The notes under the pieces are model-generated. The model did not search any database. It had not been told where the DNA came from and saw only the letters and a list, made by a program, of their open reading frames with translations. A stretch of DNA of 64,000 bases, from the NCBI GenBank assembly GCA_964386865.1, contig CAYLUN010000010.1, positions 49,641 through 113,640 of the forward strand, given 5' to 3'. Positions within the stretch are counted from its first letter, which is position 1. Each line of letters begins with the position of its first letter. The DNA is from CAYLUN01 sp964386865 (GTDB lineage Bacteria > Verrucomicrobiota > Kiritimatiellia > RFP12 > UBA1067). Shown here piece after piece: positions 17,804 to 26,201 of the stretch. A program made the position numbers and the translations under genes.

Positions 17804-20059
17804 CTAGGGCTCGGTGGTCAGGGCCCGCGGGCGGGCGGCGAGGCGCTTGCCGTCCGAGAAGCGGACCGCTAGGGGCGCGTCGCCGTAGTTGTAGACGGCG
17901 TAGGTCTTGGCACCGCCCTTCTTGAAGACATTGTAGAACGGGTAGTCGGCGGTCACGGAAGCCTCGTTGATGCCGAGGCGGTCGAGGGTGTGGATCCAGT
18001 GGTACATGAAGGCGTGCGTGTTGCCGCCCTCCAGCTTGCAGGCGGGGTTCGCGTCGATGTAGGCCGCGGCTGGCGCAGGATCGGCCAGGGCGCCGAACAT
18101 CATGACGAGGTCGCCCCAGCCGCTGTTGAAGTTGGATCCCGCCTTGCGTGTCGCGACGAGGCGGCCGTGGTTCCGCTTCACGTACGCGGGAAAGCGGCCT
18201 AGGTAGAACGAGGCGGGCGTAAAGGGCAGCCAGTTGATGCCGTGGATGCAGTCGCTGTCGCCCGAGAACCAGGTGCCGAAGGCGCCCTTGCCGCCCCAGA
18301 CCATGCCCAAGGCCACTTGGGGGTAGTCCTTGGGGTAGTTCGTGCCGGACACGTCGAACCAGTACTCCTCGACGGCCGTCCGCTCGGTGTTAAACAGAAA
18401 GAGGCCCGCGTCGCGGACCGTCATGTCGCACGTCGCCTGACCCCACATCGCCATGCCATACCACGCGTTCATCGACTCGCTCGAGGACTCTTGGTTGTTG
18501 CCGTCCGCGAAGTTGGCGTCGCCCGAGGCCCACGAGTGGCCGGCGTACTTGTCGAAGCAGCGGAGGTAGGGGAAAAGCGGGTCCGCGCGGTCCGTTGAGG
18601 CGATGTCGCGGATCAGCAGCTTGACCATGGGGCCCCAGTTCTCGGCCCAGGCCGGATCCACGCGCGCGACCTCGGCCGCGGCGCGGATGAAGTAGCCGTA
18701 ATGGAAGTGGTGGTCGTTGAGCGGCGTGTCGCTGCCGTAGGAGGGGCGGCTGCCGACCAGCGAGCCCCAGCGTGCATTGTAGTAAAACACCGGCTGCTCT
18801 TTGCCGGGGGCGGCCGTGAACCAGGCCTCCAGCCGCCGCTTGAGTTCGGCAACCAAGCGCTGCTGCAGGTCGGCTGCGCCGATGACCTCGGCTATGCCGC
18901 TCAGCGTCGCGAGGCGCCCGAGGTGCTTGCCCTCCCAGTAGGTGTCGCCAAATGCGGCCGGCGGCTTGTCGGCTTCGGCCTGCAGGTAGCCGGCCATTCG
19001 CGCGCGATCCGGCACCCCTTGGTGCGGAAACATCGGCAGCACGCCTTGGAGCGGGGTCGAAGTGACGAACTGCTCGCCCGAGCCGACCTTCATCGTGCCA
19101 CGCACGGAGCCGTAGGTCATGGGGGTGAGCGGGGTCGTCGCATACTTCCACTGGTGCGGGTAGAGCGCGAACAGGGTGCCCGCTGTCTGCCCCTCGTAGG
19201 GCTTGACGGTGAAGCGATAGGTCGTTTGCACAGCCGCGTCGTCGACGGCGTAGTCGGCGCGCGTGTCGGTCACGTGGTTGTAGGCGTAGGCTTTGAAGCG
19301 CGCGAGCGTTTCCGGCTGGGCGTCCGGCAGCAGCGCGACTGAAAAGTAGGCCTTGCCGTTCGCGTGGTTGGTGATCGCCAGGCCGCCGAGGCCGCACCAG
19401 GTCGAGCCGCTCGGGCCGAAAAGCGCGTAGTGGTTTCCGCCGGCCGTCACGCCGAGCACCGGCTCGCTCGCGGAGCCCGCGAAGAGCCGAGGCGCCTGAG
19501 CGAAGCTCACCACCGGACAGCCGCCTTCGTACAGCGCGAAAACGAAGGGGGAACCGTGGCCGATGCTCACGCGCATCTGGGCCGCCCCGGACGAGAAGGC
19601 GGCCGTCACGAACCACTCCGAGCAGCCGTCGCAAGCGGCCTGCGGGAAGGTCGAGGCGGCTGAATGGCCCAGGCGCAGGTCGCCCTCCTTGCTCAGGCCT
19701 GCGCCGAAGATGCCCGCCGCGCTGCCGTGCACCTTGGCGCCCGGATAGCCGATCTTAAAGCCGGTCTCGACGCACTGGCCCACCAGCGGGTGCGCGAAGA
19801 GCGGCTGCGAGCACTTCTGCCAAAGCAGCGAACTCCACCACTGCCCCGTGAGCACGGGGCCTTTGTACTGGGCCGTGCGAGAGATCGCGTCCGGAAGAGG
19901 CTTGCACGGCTTGGGGCGCGCGGTCAGGTAGCTTCCCGCACCGGCCGCGACGACGCCCGTTTGCTCGTTTCCGCGCGCGCCGCTCGCGGCTGCGAGCGCG
20001 GCTAGGGCCAGCAAGCCGAGCCGAAGCGGCCGGCAGGCGGATCGTCTAGTCGCTGTCAT
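17804..20059 (-). CDS. Glycoside hydrolase family 81 endo-beta-1,3-glucanase, exported
   Basis: A 751-residue secreted enzyme predicted to cleave beta-1,3-glucan (laminarin, callose). The N-terminal signal peptide runs through RLGLLALAALAAASGARG. GH81 hallmarks are GPVLTGQWWSSLLWQ and HPLVGQC-like segments near residue 70, the catalytic-domain string NDHHFHYGYFIRAA near residue 450, and FDKYAGHSWASG followed by GNNQESSSESMNAWYGM near residue 530, where the catalytic acids lie. A C-terminal beta-rich region follows. SD GGAGG lies 8 bases before ATG. It starts 32 bases after the NYN-LOTUS gene and is probably cotranscribed with it. Confidence 0.85.
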   Translation of the reverse strand: MTATRRSACRPLRLGLLALAALAAASGARGNEQTGVVAAGAGSYLTARPKPCKPLPDAISRTAQYKGPVLTGQWWSSLLWQKCSQPLFAHPLVGQCVETGFKIGYPGAKVHGSAAGIFGAGLSKEGDLRLGHSAASTFPQAACDGCSEWFVTAAFSSGAAQMRVSIGHGSPFVFALYEGGCPVVSFAQAPRLFAGSASEPVLGVTAGGNHYALFGPSGSTWCGLGGLAITNHANGKAYFSVALLPDAQPETLARFKAYAYNHVTDTRADYAVDDAAVQTTYRFTVKPYEGQTAGTLFALYPHQWKYATTPLTPMTYGSVRGTMKVGSGEQFVTSTPLQGVLPMFPHQGVPDRARMAGYLQAEADKPPAAFGDTYWEGKHLGRLATLSGIAEVIGAADLQQRLVAELKRRLEAWFTAAPGKEQPVFYYNARWGSLVGSRPSYGSDTPLNDHHFHYGYFIRAAAEVARVDPAWAENWGPMVKLLIRDIASTDRADPLFPYLRCFDKYAGHSWASGDANFADGNNQESSSESMNAWYGMAMWGQATCDMTVRDAGLFLFNTERTAVEEYWFDVSGTNYPKDYPQVALGMVWGGKGAFGTWFSGDSDCIHGINWLPFTPASFYLGRFPAYVKRNHGRLVATRKAGSNFNSGWGDLVMMFGALADPAPAAAYIDANPACKLEGGNTHAFMYHWIHTLDRLGINEASVTADYPFYNVFKKGGAKTYAVYNYGDAPLAVRFSDGKRLAARPRALTTEP

Positions 20060-20091
20060 CGGGTTGCCTCCAGGTCAACCGCAGCACCGGG

Positions 20092-20895
20092 TTAGCCGCG
20101 TGCGGCCGCACTCCTTCTGCGCTTGTCGCGGATGTACATGGCTGACCCGTTGCGCAGGTCCAGCTCGAACAGCTCGGTGGCCTGGATGAGCTTGTTCCAG
20201 CTCTTGAAGCCGTAGTTGACGGGCGAGTAGGACTTCTGGTTCACGATGTACTGCGAGACCCGGCTCATGTGCGACCAGCCGTCGTCATCGGCCGTGTTCT
20301 CGCAGGCGAGGCGGAGCACGCGGACCAGGCCGGCGTCGTTGCGCAGCTCGTTCTTGGTCTGCTGGGTCTGCGGGGTCTGCGGGGCCTGTTTGGCGGCCGT
20401 CGCAACCGCTGCGGGCTTCGCCGGGGCGGGCTCGGCAGCGGACTCCTCTTCGCGGCGCGCGGCGGAGATCAGATCTTCGGTGAAGATGAACTGCGAGCAG
20501 GCCTTCACGAACGGGTCGGGCGTCTTCTTCTGGCCGAAGCCGAAGACCTCCTTGCCGCTTTCCAGCAGGCGCACGACGAGCGGCGTGAAGTCGCTGTCGC
20601 TGCTCATTACGGCGAAGCAGTCCACGGAGTTGGTGTAGAGGATGTCCATCGCGTCGATGATGATCGCGGCGTCGGTGGCGTTCTTGCCTTTGGTGTAGCC
20701 GAACTGCTGGACGGGCTTGAGGGCGAAGAGCAGCGAGTGGGACTCCCAGTTCTTGAGGTGGCTGCTCTTCCAGTCGCCGTACGCGCGGCGGATGTTGACG
20801 ACCCCGTACTTGGCCAGCTCGTTCAGCACCGGCTCCACCGCCTCGCGGCTGGTGTTTTCGCAGTCGATCAGCAGCGCGATGTTCTTGTTCTTCAT
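20092..20895 (-). CDS. NYN (PIN-like) nuclease domain protein with C-terminal LOTUS/OST-HTH domain
   Basis: A 267-residue protein with a LabA/DUF88-type NYN domain at residues 3-150: IALLIDCENTS carries the first metal-binding Asp, NATDAAIIIDAMDIL the second acidic site, and MSSDSDFTPLVVRLLESGKE the third. An Ala/Pro/Gln-rich linker (about 150-190) leads to an OST-HTH/LOTUS-like domain (about 190-260, DDGWSHMSRVSQYIVNQ). NYN-LOTUS proteins are predicted RNA-binding or RNA-processing factors. There is no Shine-Dalgarno before ATG 20895; a TAAACT hexamer ends 6 bases upstream, so the mRNA may be leaderless. It lies upstream of GH81. Confidence 0.85.
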   Translation of the reverse strand: MKNKNIALLIDCENTSREAVEPVLNELAKYGVVNIRRAYGDWKSSHLKNWESHSLLFALKPVQQFGYTKGKNATDAAIIIDAMDILYTNSVDCFAVMSSDSDFTPLVVRLLESGKEVFGFGQKKTPDPFVKACSQFIFTEDLISAARREEESAAEPAPAKPAAVATAAKQAPQTPQTQQTKNELRNDAGLVRVLRLACENTADDDGWSHMSRVSQYIVNQKSYSPVNYGFKSWNKLIQATELFELDLRNGSAMYIRDKRRRSAAARG

Positions 20896-20961
20896 GCGTT
20901 GAGTTTAACCCGAACGAGCAGAAGAAGCCACTACGAAACATGCGAATGGGCACAAGGAGGG

Positions 20962-22683
20962 CTATTCTTCGATGCGCACGTCGTCGCAGTCGGCGGTCAC
21001 GAAGCGCGGGGCGTCGGGCTTCCATTGCGGGTAGGCGTCCGTTTTCTCCAGCTTGTTGCCCGCGAAGGTCAGGCCTTTCACGCTGTAGAAGCCCAGGATG
21101 GCCGGGTGGAAGTAGCGGATCGTGTTGCCGGTGATGCGGATGTTCGAGTTGTAGCGGCTCTCGGCGCGGAGGGCGGGGTCGATGCCGGCGCGGCACTCGA
21201 TGAGCGCCTGGCCCCAGACGCCGTAGTTGCAATTTTCGAAAAGGTTGTCGCGGATCACGCAGTCGCTTACGCCCGCCTGCTCGTACCAGAAGCGCGCGTC
21301 GCCTTCAAAGAGGATCGCCGCGCCGGCCGTGTGGAAGGTGTTCTTTTCGACCACGGTCGGCCCGCGCGAGTTGAGCAGGATGCCGCGGGCGCGGTTGCCG
21401 CGGATCGTGCAGCCGCGGATCGTGAGCGCCGCGTAGTCGTCGCCGGCCGCGAGCGCGTCGCCGATCGCGAGCGTCTCCGGCAGCGGCTCCTTGAAGGTGA
21501 GGCGCGTGTACTCCTTGTTCAGCCGCTCGACTTGCCTGACCACGGGATAGGCGTACGTCGTGAGCGCCGGGCCTTTGACGAGTTCGAGCTTCTGGCCTTT
21601 CGCGATGAAGTCGAAGCCGAACTGCTGCGGGTGTACGAGCTTAACGTCGACGATGGCGGGCGCGAGGCGCTGGACGATGCGCACGTAGATGCCGTGGACG
21701 TTGGTGGCGTCGTCTTTCTGCAACTCGAACAGGCAGTCTTCGAGCATGACCTGCCCGCCGCAGTTCACGAAGTGTGTGGCGTCGGCTGTGAGGCTCACGA
21801 TTCGGTTTTTGTTGGGAGCCGGCGTGACCTTCACGCGCCGCACGAAGAGGTCGCGGCTGCGCTGGCCGATCACGCCCATGCCGCCGCAGTGGTAGAGCGT
21901 CACGTCCTCGACCGTCACGTCGCGGCTGTCGGTGATCGTGATGCCGCAGGCCAGCCGGTGGTCGGGGCCGAAAACGAAGATGTTTCCGGGCGTGCCCTTC
22001 AGCTTCTCCCGCAGGAGGCGCACGCGGCGGTCGCCGAGATCCTGGGCGAGGATTTCGTCGCCGAGCCCGTAGTCGCGGGCCTGGTAGGCGGTCTCGCGCT
22101 TGACGGGGTCGAACTCCAGCAGCCCGCGCACGGGGTAGAGCGTGCGCTCCTTGGAGGGTTTGCCGTCGTGGAACTTGAGTAGTCCGTTCTCGACGGAGTA
22201 GGGGTACTCGGCGGCGATCTCGACATCCGCGTAGGCGTTGGTCACCGCGAGGATCTTGCCCTCGCTGTGGAAGGTCCGCTCGTAGTCTACGCTGAAGTTG
22301 CGCAGCACGATGCCGCGGGCGTTGTCGACCGTGAACGGCGACAGGTAGCCGTGGAAGAGGAACGCCGAGCCCTGGCCGTCGACCTCGAAACCCTTCATGC
22401 CGTCGAGGGGGAAGGCGATGCGCTTGAGGCCCTCGTCGTTGTTGCTGATGAACTGGTAGCGCTCGAAGGCTTTGTCGGGGTAGAAGTCATAGCGGCCCTT
22501 GGGAAAGACCAGCTTGGCCGCGCCCTGTTTCTTGGCCTGCGTCAGCGCGATGCGGACGGCGAGGGTGTCGTCCTTGTCGTCGTCGGGAAACGCGCCGAAA
22601 AGCGAGGCGTCGAGCGTTCCGCCGGCCGAGGCGGCTGTGGCGAAGAGGGCGGCGAGAAGGAGGGCGTGGGCTTGGTGTTTCAT
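20962..22683 (-). CDS. Right-handed beta-helix glycosidase, GH110-like (alpha-1,3-galactosidase type)
   Basis: An exported 573-residue parallel beta-helix protein. The signal peptide is MKHQAHALLLAALFATAASA. The N-terminal coil has the pectate-lyase-superfamily entry ASLFGAFPDDDKDDTLAVRI. Diagnostic segments are LQKDDATNVHGIYVRIV near residue 320, HPQQFGFDF, and ILLNSRGPTVVEKNTF near residue 440 followed by a DARFWYEQAG segment. These match alpha-1,3-galactosidases of GH110 as I know them (acidic pair in DDATNVHG, then the SRG coil). Family placement is fairly likely but unverified. AAGGA lies 9 bases before ATG. The ATP-grasp gene is 74 bases upstream on the same strand. Confidence 0.7.
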   Translation of the reverse strand: MKHQAHALLLAALFATAASAGGTLDASLFGAFPDDDKDDTLAVRIALTQAKKQGAAKLVFPKGRYDFYPDKAFERYQFISNNDEGLKRIAFPLDGMKGFEVDGQGSAFLFHGYLSPFTVDNARGIVLRNFSVDYERTFHSEGKILAVTNAYADVEIAAEYPYSVENGLLKFHDGKPSKERTLYPVRGLLEFDPVKRETAYQARDYGLGDEILAQDLGDRRVRLLREKLKGTPGNIFVFGPDHRLACGITITDSRDVTVEDVTLYHCGGMGVIGQRSRDLFVRRVKVTPAPNKNRIVSLTADATHFVNCGGQVMLEDCLFELQKDDATNVHGIYVRIVQRLAPAIVDVKLVHPQQFGFDFIAKGQKLELVKGPALTTYAYPVVRQVERLNKEYTRLTFKEPLPETLAIGDALAAGDDYAALTIRGCTIRGNRARGILLNSRGPTVVEKNTFHTAGAAILFEGDARFWYEQAGVSDCVIRDNLFENCNYGVWGQALIECRAGIDPALRAESRYNSNIRITGNTIRYFHPAILGFYSVKGLTFAGNKLEKTDAYPQWKPDAPRFVTADCDDVRIEE

Positions 22684-22757
22684 GCGGGTTTGTCCTTAGA
22701 ATCGAAGTGCATGCGAGAAAGATAATATATCCGTTATCGTCAGGCGTCCGATGGTCG

Positions 22758-23687
22758 TCAGACGTTGTCCGGAAACAGATGATCGAGAAAGCGTTGCGCC
22801 ACGGTCTCGCCCTCGGGCGGGGAGATGGCCATGTCGGGGGAGACCTCAATGACGGTCAGGCGGCGCGTGGCGCGGTCGACCAGGAAGTCGACGCCCACGA
22901 GCGGCAGGGCGAGTTCGCGGGCGATGCGCTGCGCGATCTTCAGGGCGCGGGCGGGCACGGAGTCGGTGACGACGTCGCAGGTTCCGCCGGTGTGGTAGTT
23001 GTTGGTGAGACGCACGCGCACGCGTTCGCCGGGAGCGGGCACGTCGTCCGGCGAGCGGCCAAGCTCCGCGAGGTTGCGGCGCGTCTCGGCGTTCCACGGG
23101 ATCACGTTGCTGGGATCCTCCTTGCGGCGGGTCGCGTTGCGGCGGGCGATGAGTTGGCGCAGCGTGTGCGCGCCGTCGCCGGTGACGGCGGCCGGGCTGC
23201 GGCGGATGGCGGCGGCGAGTTCGCCGCCCACGAGGATCACGCGCAGATCCTCGCCGGGCGCGGTCTCCTCGAGGACCACGTCGGTCTCGTAGCGCCGCGC
23301 GAAGCGCACGGCGGCATGCAGCTCGGCGGGCGTGCGAACGCCCATGGAGATGCCGCGCCCACCCCACTGCATGCAGGGCTTGACCACGACGGGGGCGTGG
23401 TCGCGCAGGAAGGCGAGCGCGTCTCCGGCGTGCGCGTCATCATAGGCGAGTTGCGCGGGCACGGGAAGGCGTCGGCGGGCGAGCCACGCGTGGCAGGCGC
23501 GCTTGTTGTTAACCAGGTGGTAGGTCGCGGCGCCGACGAGGTCGGTGAGCGCGTTGAAGCAGCGCACGGTCTTGCCGTCGCGGCTGAGGTCGAAGATCGG
23601 CAGGTTCGGGTCGGGGTTGACCAGCTTGACGCGGATGCCGCGGCGCCGCGCCTCGTCGGTGAGGGTCGTGGTATAGGGGGTGAGCAT
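22758..23687 (-). CDS. ATP-grasp ligase, cyanophycin-synthetase/GshF-like
   Basis: A 309-residue stand-alone ATP-grasp enzyme, predicted to form an amide bond from a carboxyl-phosphate intermediate. Visible motifs are PVVVKPCMQWGGRGISMGV near residue 100 (Lys and glycine-rich loop), VVLEETAPGEDLRVILVGGE near residue 150, LTNNYHTGGTCDVVTD near residue 215 and the Mg-binding LVGVDFLVDR...VIEVSPDMA at the end. The closest patterns are cyanophycin synthetase and bifunctional GshF, but the other domains of those enzymes are absent. No substrate partner gene is adjacent. The start ATG 23687 lacks a clear Shine-Dalgarno. Confidence 0.75.
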   Translation of the reverse strand: MLTPYTTTLTDEARRRGIRVKLVNPDPNLPIFDLSRDGKTVRCFNALTDLVGAATYHLVNNKRACHAWLARRRLPVPAQLAYDDAHAGDALAFLRDHAPVVVKPCMQWGGRGISMGVRTPAELHAAVRFARRYETDVVLEETAPGEDLRVILVGGELAAAIRRSPAAVTGDGAHTLRQLIARRNATRRKEDPSNVIPWNAETRRNLAELGRSPDDVPAPGERVRVRLTNNYHTGGTCDVVTDSVPARALKIAQRIARELALPLVGVDFLVDRATRRLTVIEVSPDMAISPPEGETVAQRFLDHLFPDNV

Positions 23688-24100
23688 AGTTGACAGTTGA
23701 GGTTAGCGCTGGGCGTTCAGCGCGTGTCGGAAAGGATGGCAGATCGAGACGGGGCAGGGCAAGGGGAAAGTGGGAGAGGAAAAGTGAGAGAAAGGGTACG
23801 AGGAACGATCTGCGCCAAACGCCGATCGCGGAACACGCGCATTCGTGAAGGCCTGGCGATCATCGGGTCTGGACGGGCGTCGGCCCGCCCGCGCCACGGC
23901 GGCGGCGTGCTTCTCCGTTGACGGCACTGGTTCGTGCGTGTACCATCGGCACATGGGTAGGAGTTTGGGGCTTGGAAATTGGGCTTTACGGGAGGCCGTT
24001 GCTCATTTATCGGCCTAAGCTATGAAGAGTCAACCGTCCGCGCGATGCGGGCGCGGCCGTGCGAAGGGCCTAGGCCTCGTGGCAAACGGTCTATGATGTC
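23688..24100. other. Non-coding gap between divergent ATP-grasp and GH2 genes
   Basis: No supported gene is seen. The gap contains an orphan promoter at 23918 followed by a 21-codon open frame (23953-24018, ATG GGT AGG ... TAA). It then leads into the second inverted-repeat element. The 21-codon frame has no recognisable product; it may be the stump of a lost regulator. Confidence 0.5.
23918..23946 (+). promoter_or_regulatory. Orphan promoter resembling the second IclR gene promoter
   Basis: TTGACG-17-TACCAT is followed by CGG and an ATG 6 bases after the -10. The string from the -35 to the ATG closely resembles that at 39112-39150 (shared TGGTTC, GTACCATCGG and CATGG segments), but only a 21-codon frame follows. 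Confidence 0.5.
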
Positions 24101-24233
24101 GATTCCGCTGAAAAAGTCGGCGAGCGGCGGCGAATCGAACGGGATGCCCTCACGGGCACACAAACGGGTGCGAAGCGTTCGTAGTGGCGCCGTCAGACGC
24201 TTCAAGCCGACTTATTCAGCGGAATCTGATGTC
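24094..24233 (+). repeat. Inverted-repeat element copy 2 with near-perfect termini and 7-bp flanking repeats
   Basis: The core (24101-24226) opens with GATTCCGCTGAAAAAGTCGG and ends with the complement of GATTCCGCTGAATAAGTCGG, so the 21-bp termini differ at one position. TGATGTC flanks it directly on both sides (24094-24100 and 24227-24233), as expected for a target-site duplication. Internal hairpins are the same as in the copy at 17654. No transposase is encoded, so it looks like a MITE-type element. It ends 38 bases before the GH2 start. Confidence 0.8.
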
Positions 24234-24263
24234 GGCTTCCGTGTCGCGATTGAGGAGTGCGTG

Positions 24264-26057
24264 ATGAGGTGGAGGGGACTGAAAGCTGAAGTGTGGGCCC
24301 GGAGCGTTCAGAAATGGGCGCTGCTTGTCTGTGCGTGTTCGCTCGTCACTGCACAGGTGCACGCCGCCGCCAAATATCCGCAGCATCCCAAGCGGCAGGC
24401 GCAGCGGCTCGACGGCTCGTGGCGGTTCGTCTGGCTCGGCGACGCTGACTGGGCTGGCTTGAGACCTGAGGCGATAACCTGCGACAGGATCGCCGCCGTT
24501 CCGGGCGTCTTTGACACCGCGCTGGACAACTACGGAAAACGCGGAACGGGGGTTTATCGGCGGACAGTTGCTGCATCTCCTGGCGCCCTGCGCCTGAAGA
24601 TCGGCGGCCTCGGCCTCTGCGCCAAGGTCTGGTGGGACGGCACGCTCGTCGGAGAGGTCCGGCTGCCCTATGCGTCGGTCGATCTGGATTTTGACAACCC
24701 GACAGCGGGCGAGCACACGCTGACGATTGCCGTGGACAACCGCTTCTCGGCTGGCACCGCGCCGCTCTTCAAGGCCAGCTATGATTTCTATGGCTACGGA
24801 GGCATCTACCGGAGCCTCATGCTCGAAGCGCTTCCGGCGCAGCGGATCGAACGTGTTCAGGTTACCACGCTTGATCCGGTGGCGGGGCGCGTCCGCATCC
24901 GCCTCAGCACGGCGGGCGTCGCGGACGGCGCCGCATCCGTTGCGGTTGGCTTTGACTCGCAGCCCGGTCAGCCTCACGACGTGACGGTCTCCGGCGGGGC
25001 CGCCGAGTGGGAGTGCGCCGTGCCGGCCGCGAAGCCCTGGTCCCCGGACGCGCCGCACTTGCACGCAGTGTGCGTGACACTTGGAGCCGATCAGGTGATT
25101 GACCGGTTTGGCCTTCGCAGGATCGAAACCGAAGGCCGGCAGATTCTCCTGAACGGCCAGCCGATCCGGCTCAAAGGAGTCAACCGCCACGAGTCACACC
25201 CCGAGTTCGGCCCCGTGCAGAACACGCACCTGATGCTGGATGACATCCGCCTCGTCCGCACGCTCGGCGGCAACTTTATCCGCTGCGTCCATTACCAGCA
25301 CGACCCCGAGTTTTACGAGCTTTGCGATGAGACCGGCACGCTGGTCTGGGCCGAGAGCTTGGGGTGGGGTCTTGGCGAGAAAGAGCTGCTTCCGCTGGAG
25401 CCTCTGCTCGTGGAGGAGACGCGCATCCTCGGCCGCATCGTGGCCAACCATCCCTCGGTGATCATCGCCGGGTTCCTGAACGAGTGCGCGTCGGACAAGG
25501 CGAGCTGCCTGCCCCTCTATCAGAAGCTGGCCGGCACGCTGCGTGAGACCGCTCCTAACACCTTGGTCTCCTACGCCTCCAACCGGCTCAAGAAGGACGT
25601 GTGCCTCAGCGTGTGCGATGTGGTGTCCCTTAACTACTATCCCGGGTGGATTTCCCCTGTCTCGTGGGATCAGCCTTCGAGCGCGCAGGTGCCCGGATAC
25701 GTGGACGACCTTGCCAAATGGTTTGACGCGCCGGAGAACAAGGAGGTCTTCGGCAAGCCCCTCATCACGTCGGAAACCGGCTGCTGCGGCGTCTACGGCG
25801 TGAGGGATCGCGCGCTGGCTCAGTGGTCCGAAGAGTATCAGGCCGATTATCTCGTCACCTCCCTTCGCGCCTCGATGAATAACCCGCGCTTCTGCGGCGT
25901 CGTCATCTGGCAGATGTTCGACACGCGCTCGTTTGTCAACGCCGGCGAGGTGCGCGGCAAATTCAGGGGTTTCAACAACGCCGGGCTGCTGGACGAGTAC
26001 CGCCGCCCGAAGCTCGCCTTCGACGAGGTGCAGAAGGTATTCAAGGAGCTGAAGTGA
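24264..26057 (+). CDS. Glycoside hydrolase family 2 (beta-galactosidase/glucuronidase type), exported
   Basis: A 597-residue GH2 enzyme. ATG 24264 has GAGGAG 6 bases upstream and yields a signal peptide ending near TAQVHA; longer frames upstream run through the repeat element and are not used. The order is a jelly-roll sugar-binding domain (about 40-185, with SWRFVWLGDADW), an Ig-like domain, then a TIM barrel starting KGVNRHESHPEFGP near residue 315. The general acid is Glu in IIAGFLNECASDK and the nucleophile is Glu in ITSETGCCGVYG. The exact glycosidic specificity is not decidable. It opens the plus-strand sulfatase/HZSalpha-like cluster. Confidence 0.88.
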   Translation: MRWRGLKAEVWARSVQKWALLVCACSLVTAQVHAAAKYPQHPKRQAQRLDGSWRFVWLGDADWAGLRPEAITCDRIAAVPGVFDTALDNYGKRGTGVYRRTVAASPGALRLKIGGLGLCAKVWWDGTLVGEVRLPYASVDLDFDNPTAGEHTLTIAVDNRFSAGTAPLFKASYDFYGYGGIYRSLMLEALPAQRIERVQVTTLDPVAGRVRIRLSTAGVADGAASVAVGFDSQPGQPHDVTVSGGAAEWECAVPAAKPWSPDAPHLHAVCVTLGADQVIDRFGLRRIETEGRQILLNGQPIRLKGVNRHESHPEFGPVQNTHLMLDDIRLVRTLGGNFIRCVHYQHDPEFYELCDETGTLVWAESLGWGLGEKELLPLEPLLVEETRILGRIVANHPSVIIAGFLNECASDKASCLPLYQKLAGTLRETAPNTLVSYASNRLKKDVCLSVCDVVSLNYYPGWISPVSWDQPSSAQVPGYVDDLAKWFDAPENKEVFGKPLITSETGCCGVYGVRDRALAQWSEEYQADYLVTSLRASMNNPRFCGVVIWQMFDTRSFVNAGEVRGKFRGFNNAGLLDEYRRPKLAFDEVQKVFKELK

Positions 26058-26201
26058 GAAGCCTCATCCGCGTCGACGTGAGGCGTCGCGCGCGTCACGA
26101 TGCGCCCGTATCTTTCGGTGGCGCGGGAGGGCCGCCTGAAGGCGGTACACCTGCGCTGGACGGGTTGGTGTCCCGGCTCAGTTCTTAGAGGAGGTGTGAA
26201 G

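Noticed and set aside
23979..24263. N-terminal extension of the GH2 frame upstream of 24264
   Set aside because: It runs through the inverted-repeat element, lacks a start signal and would mask the signal peptide; ATG 24264 has a proper Shine-Dalgarno.
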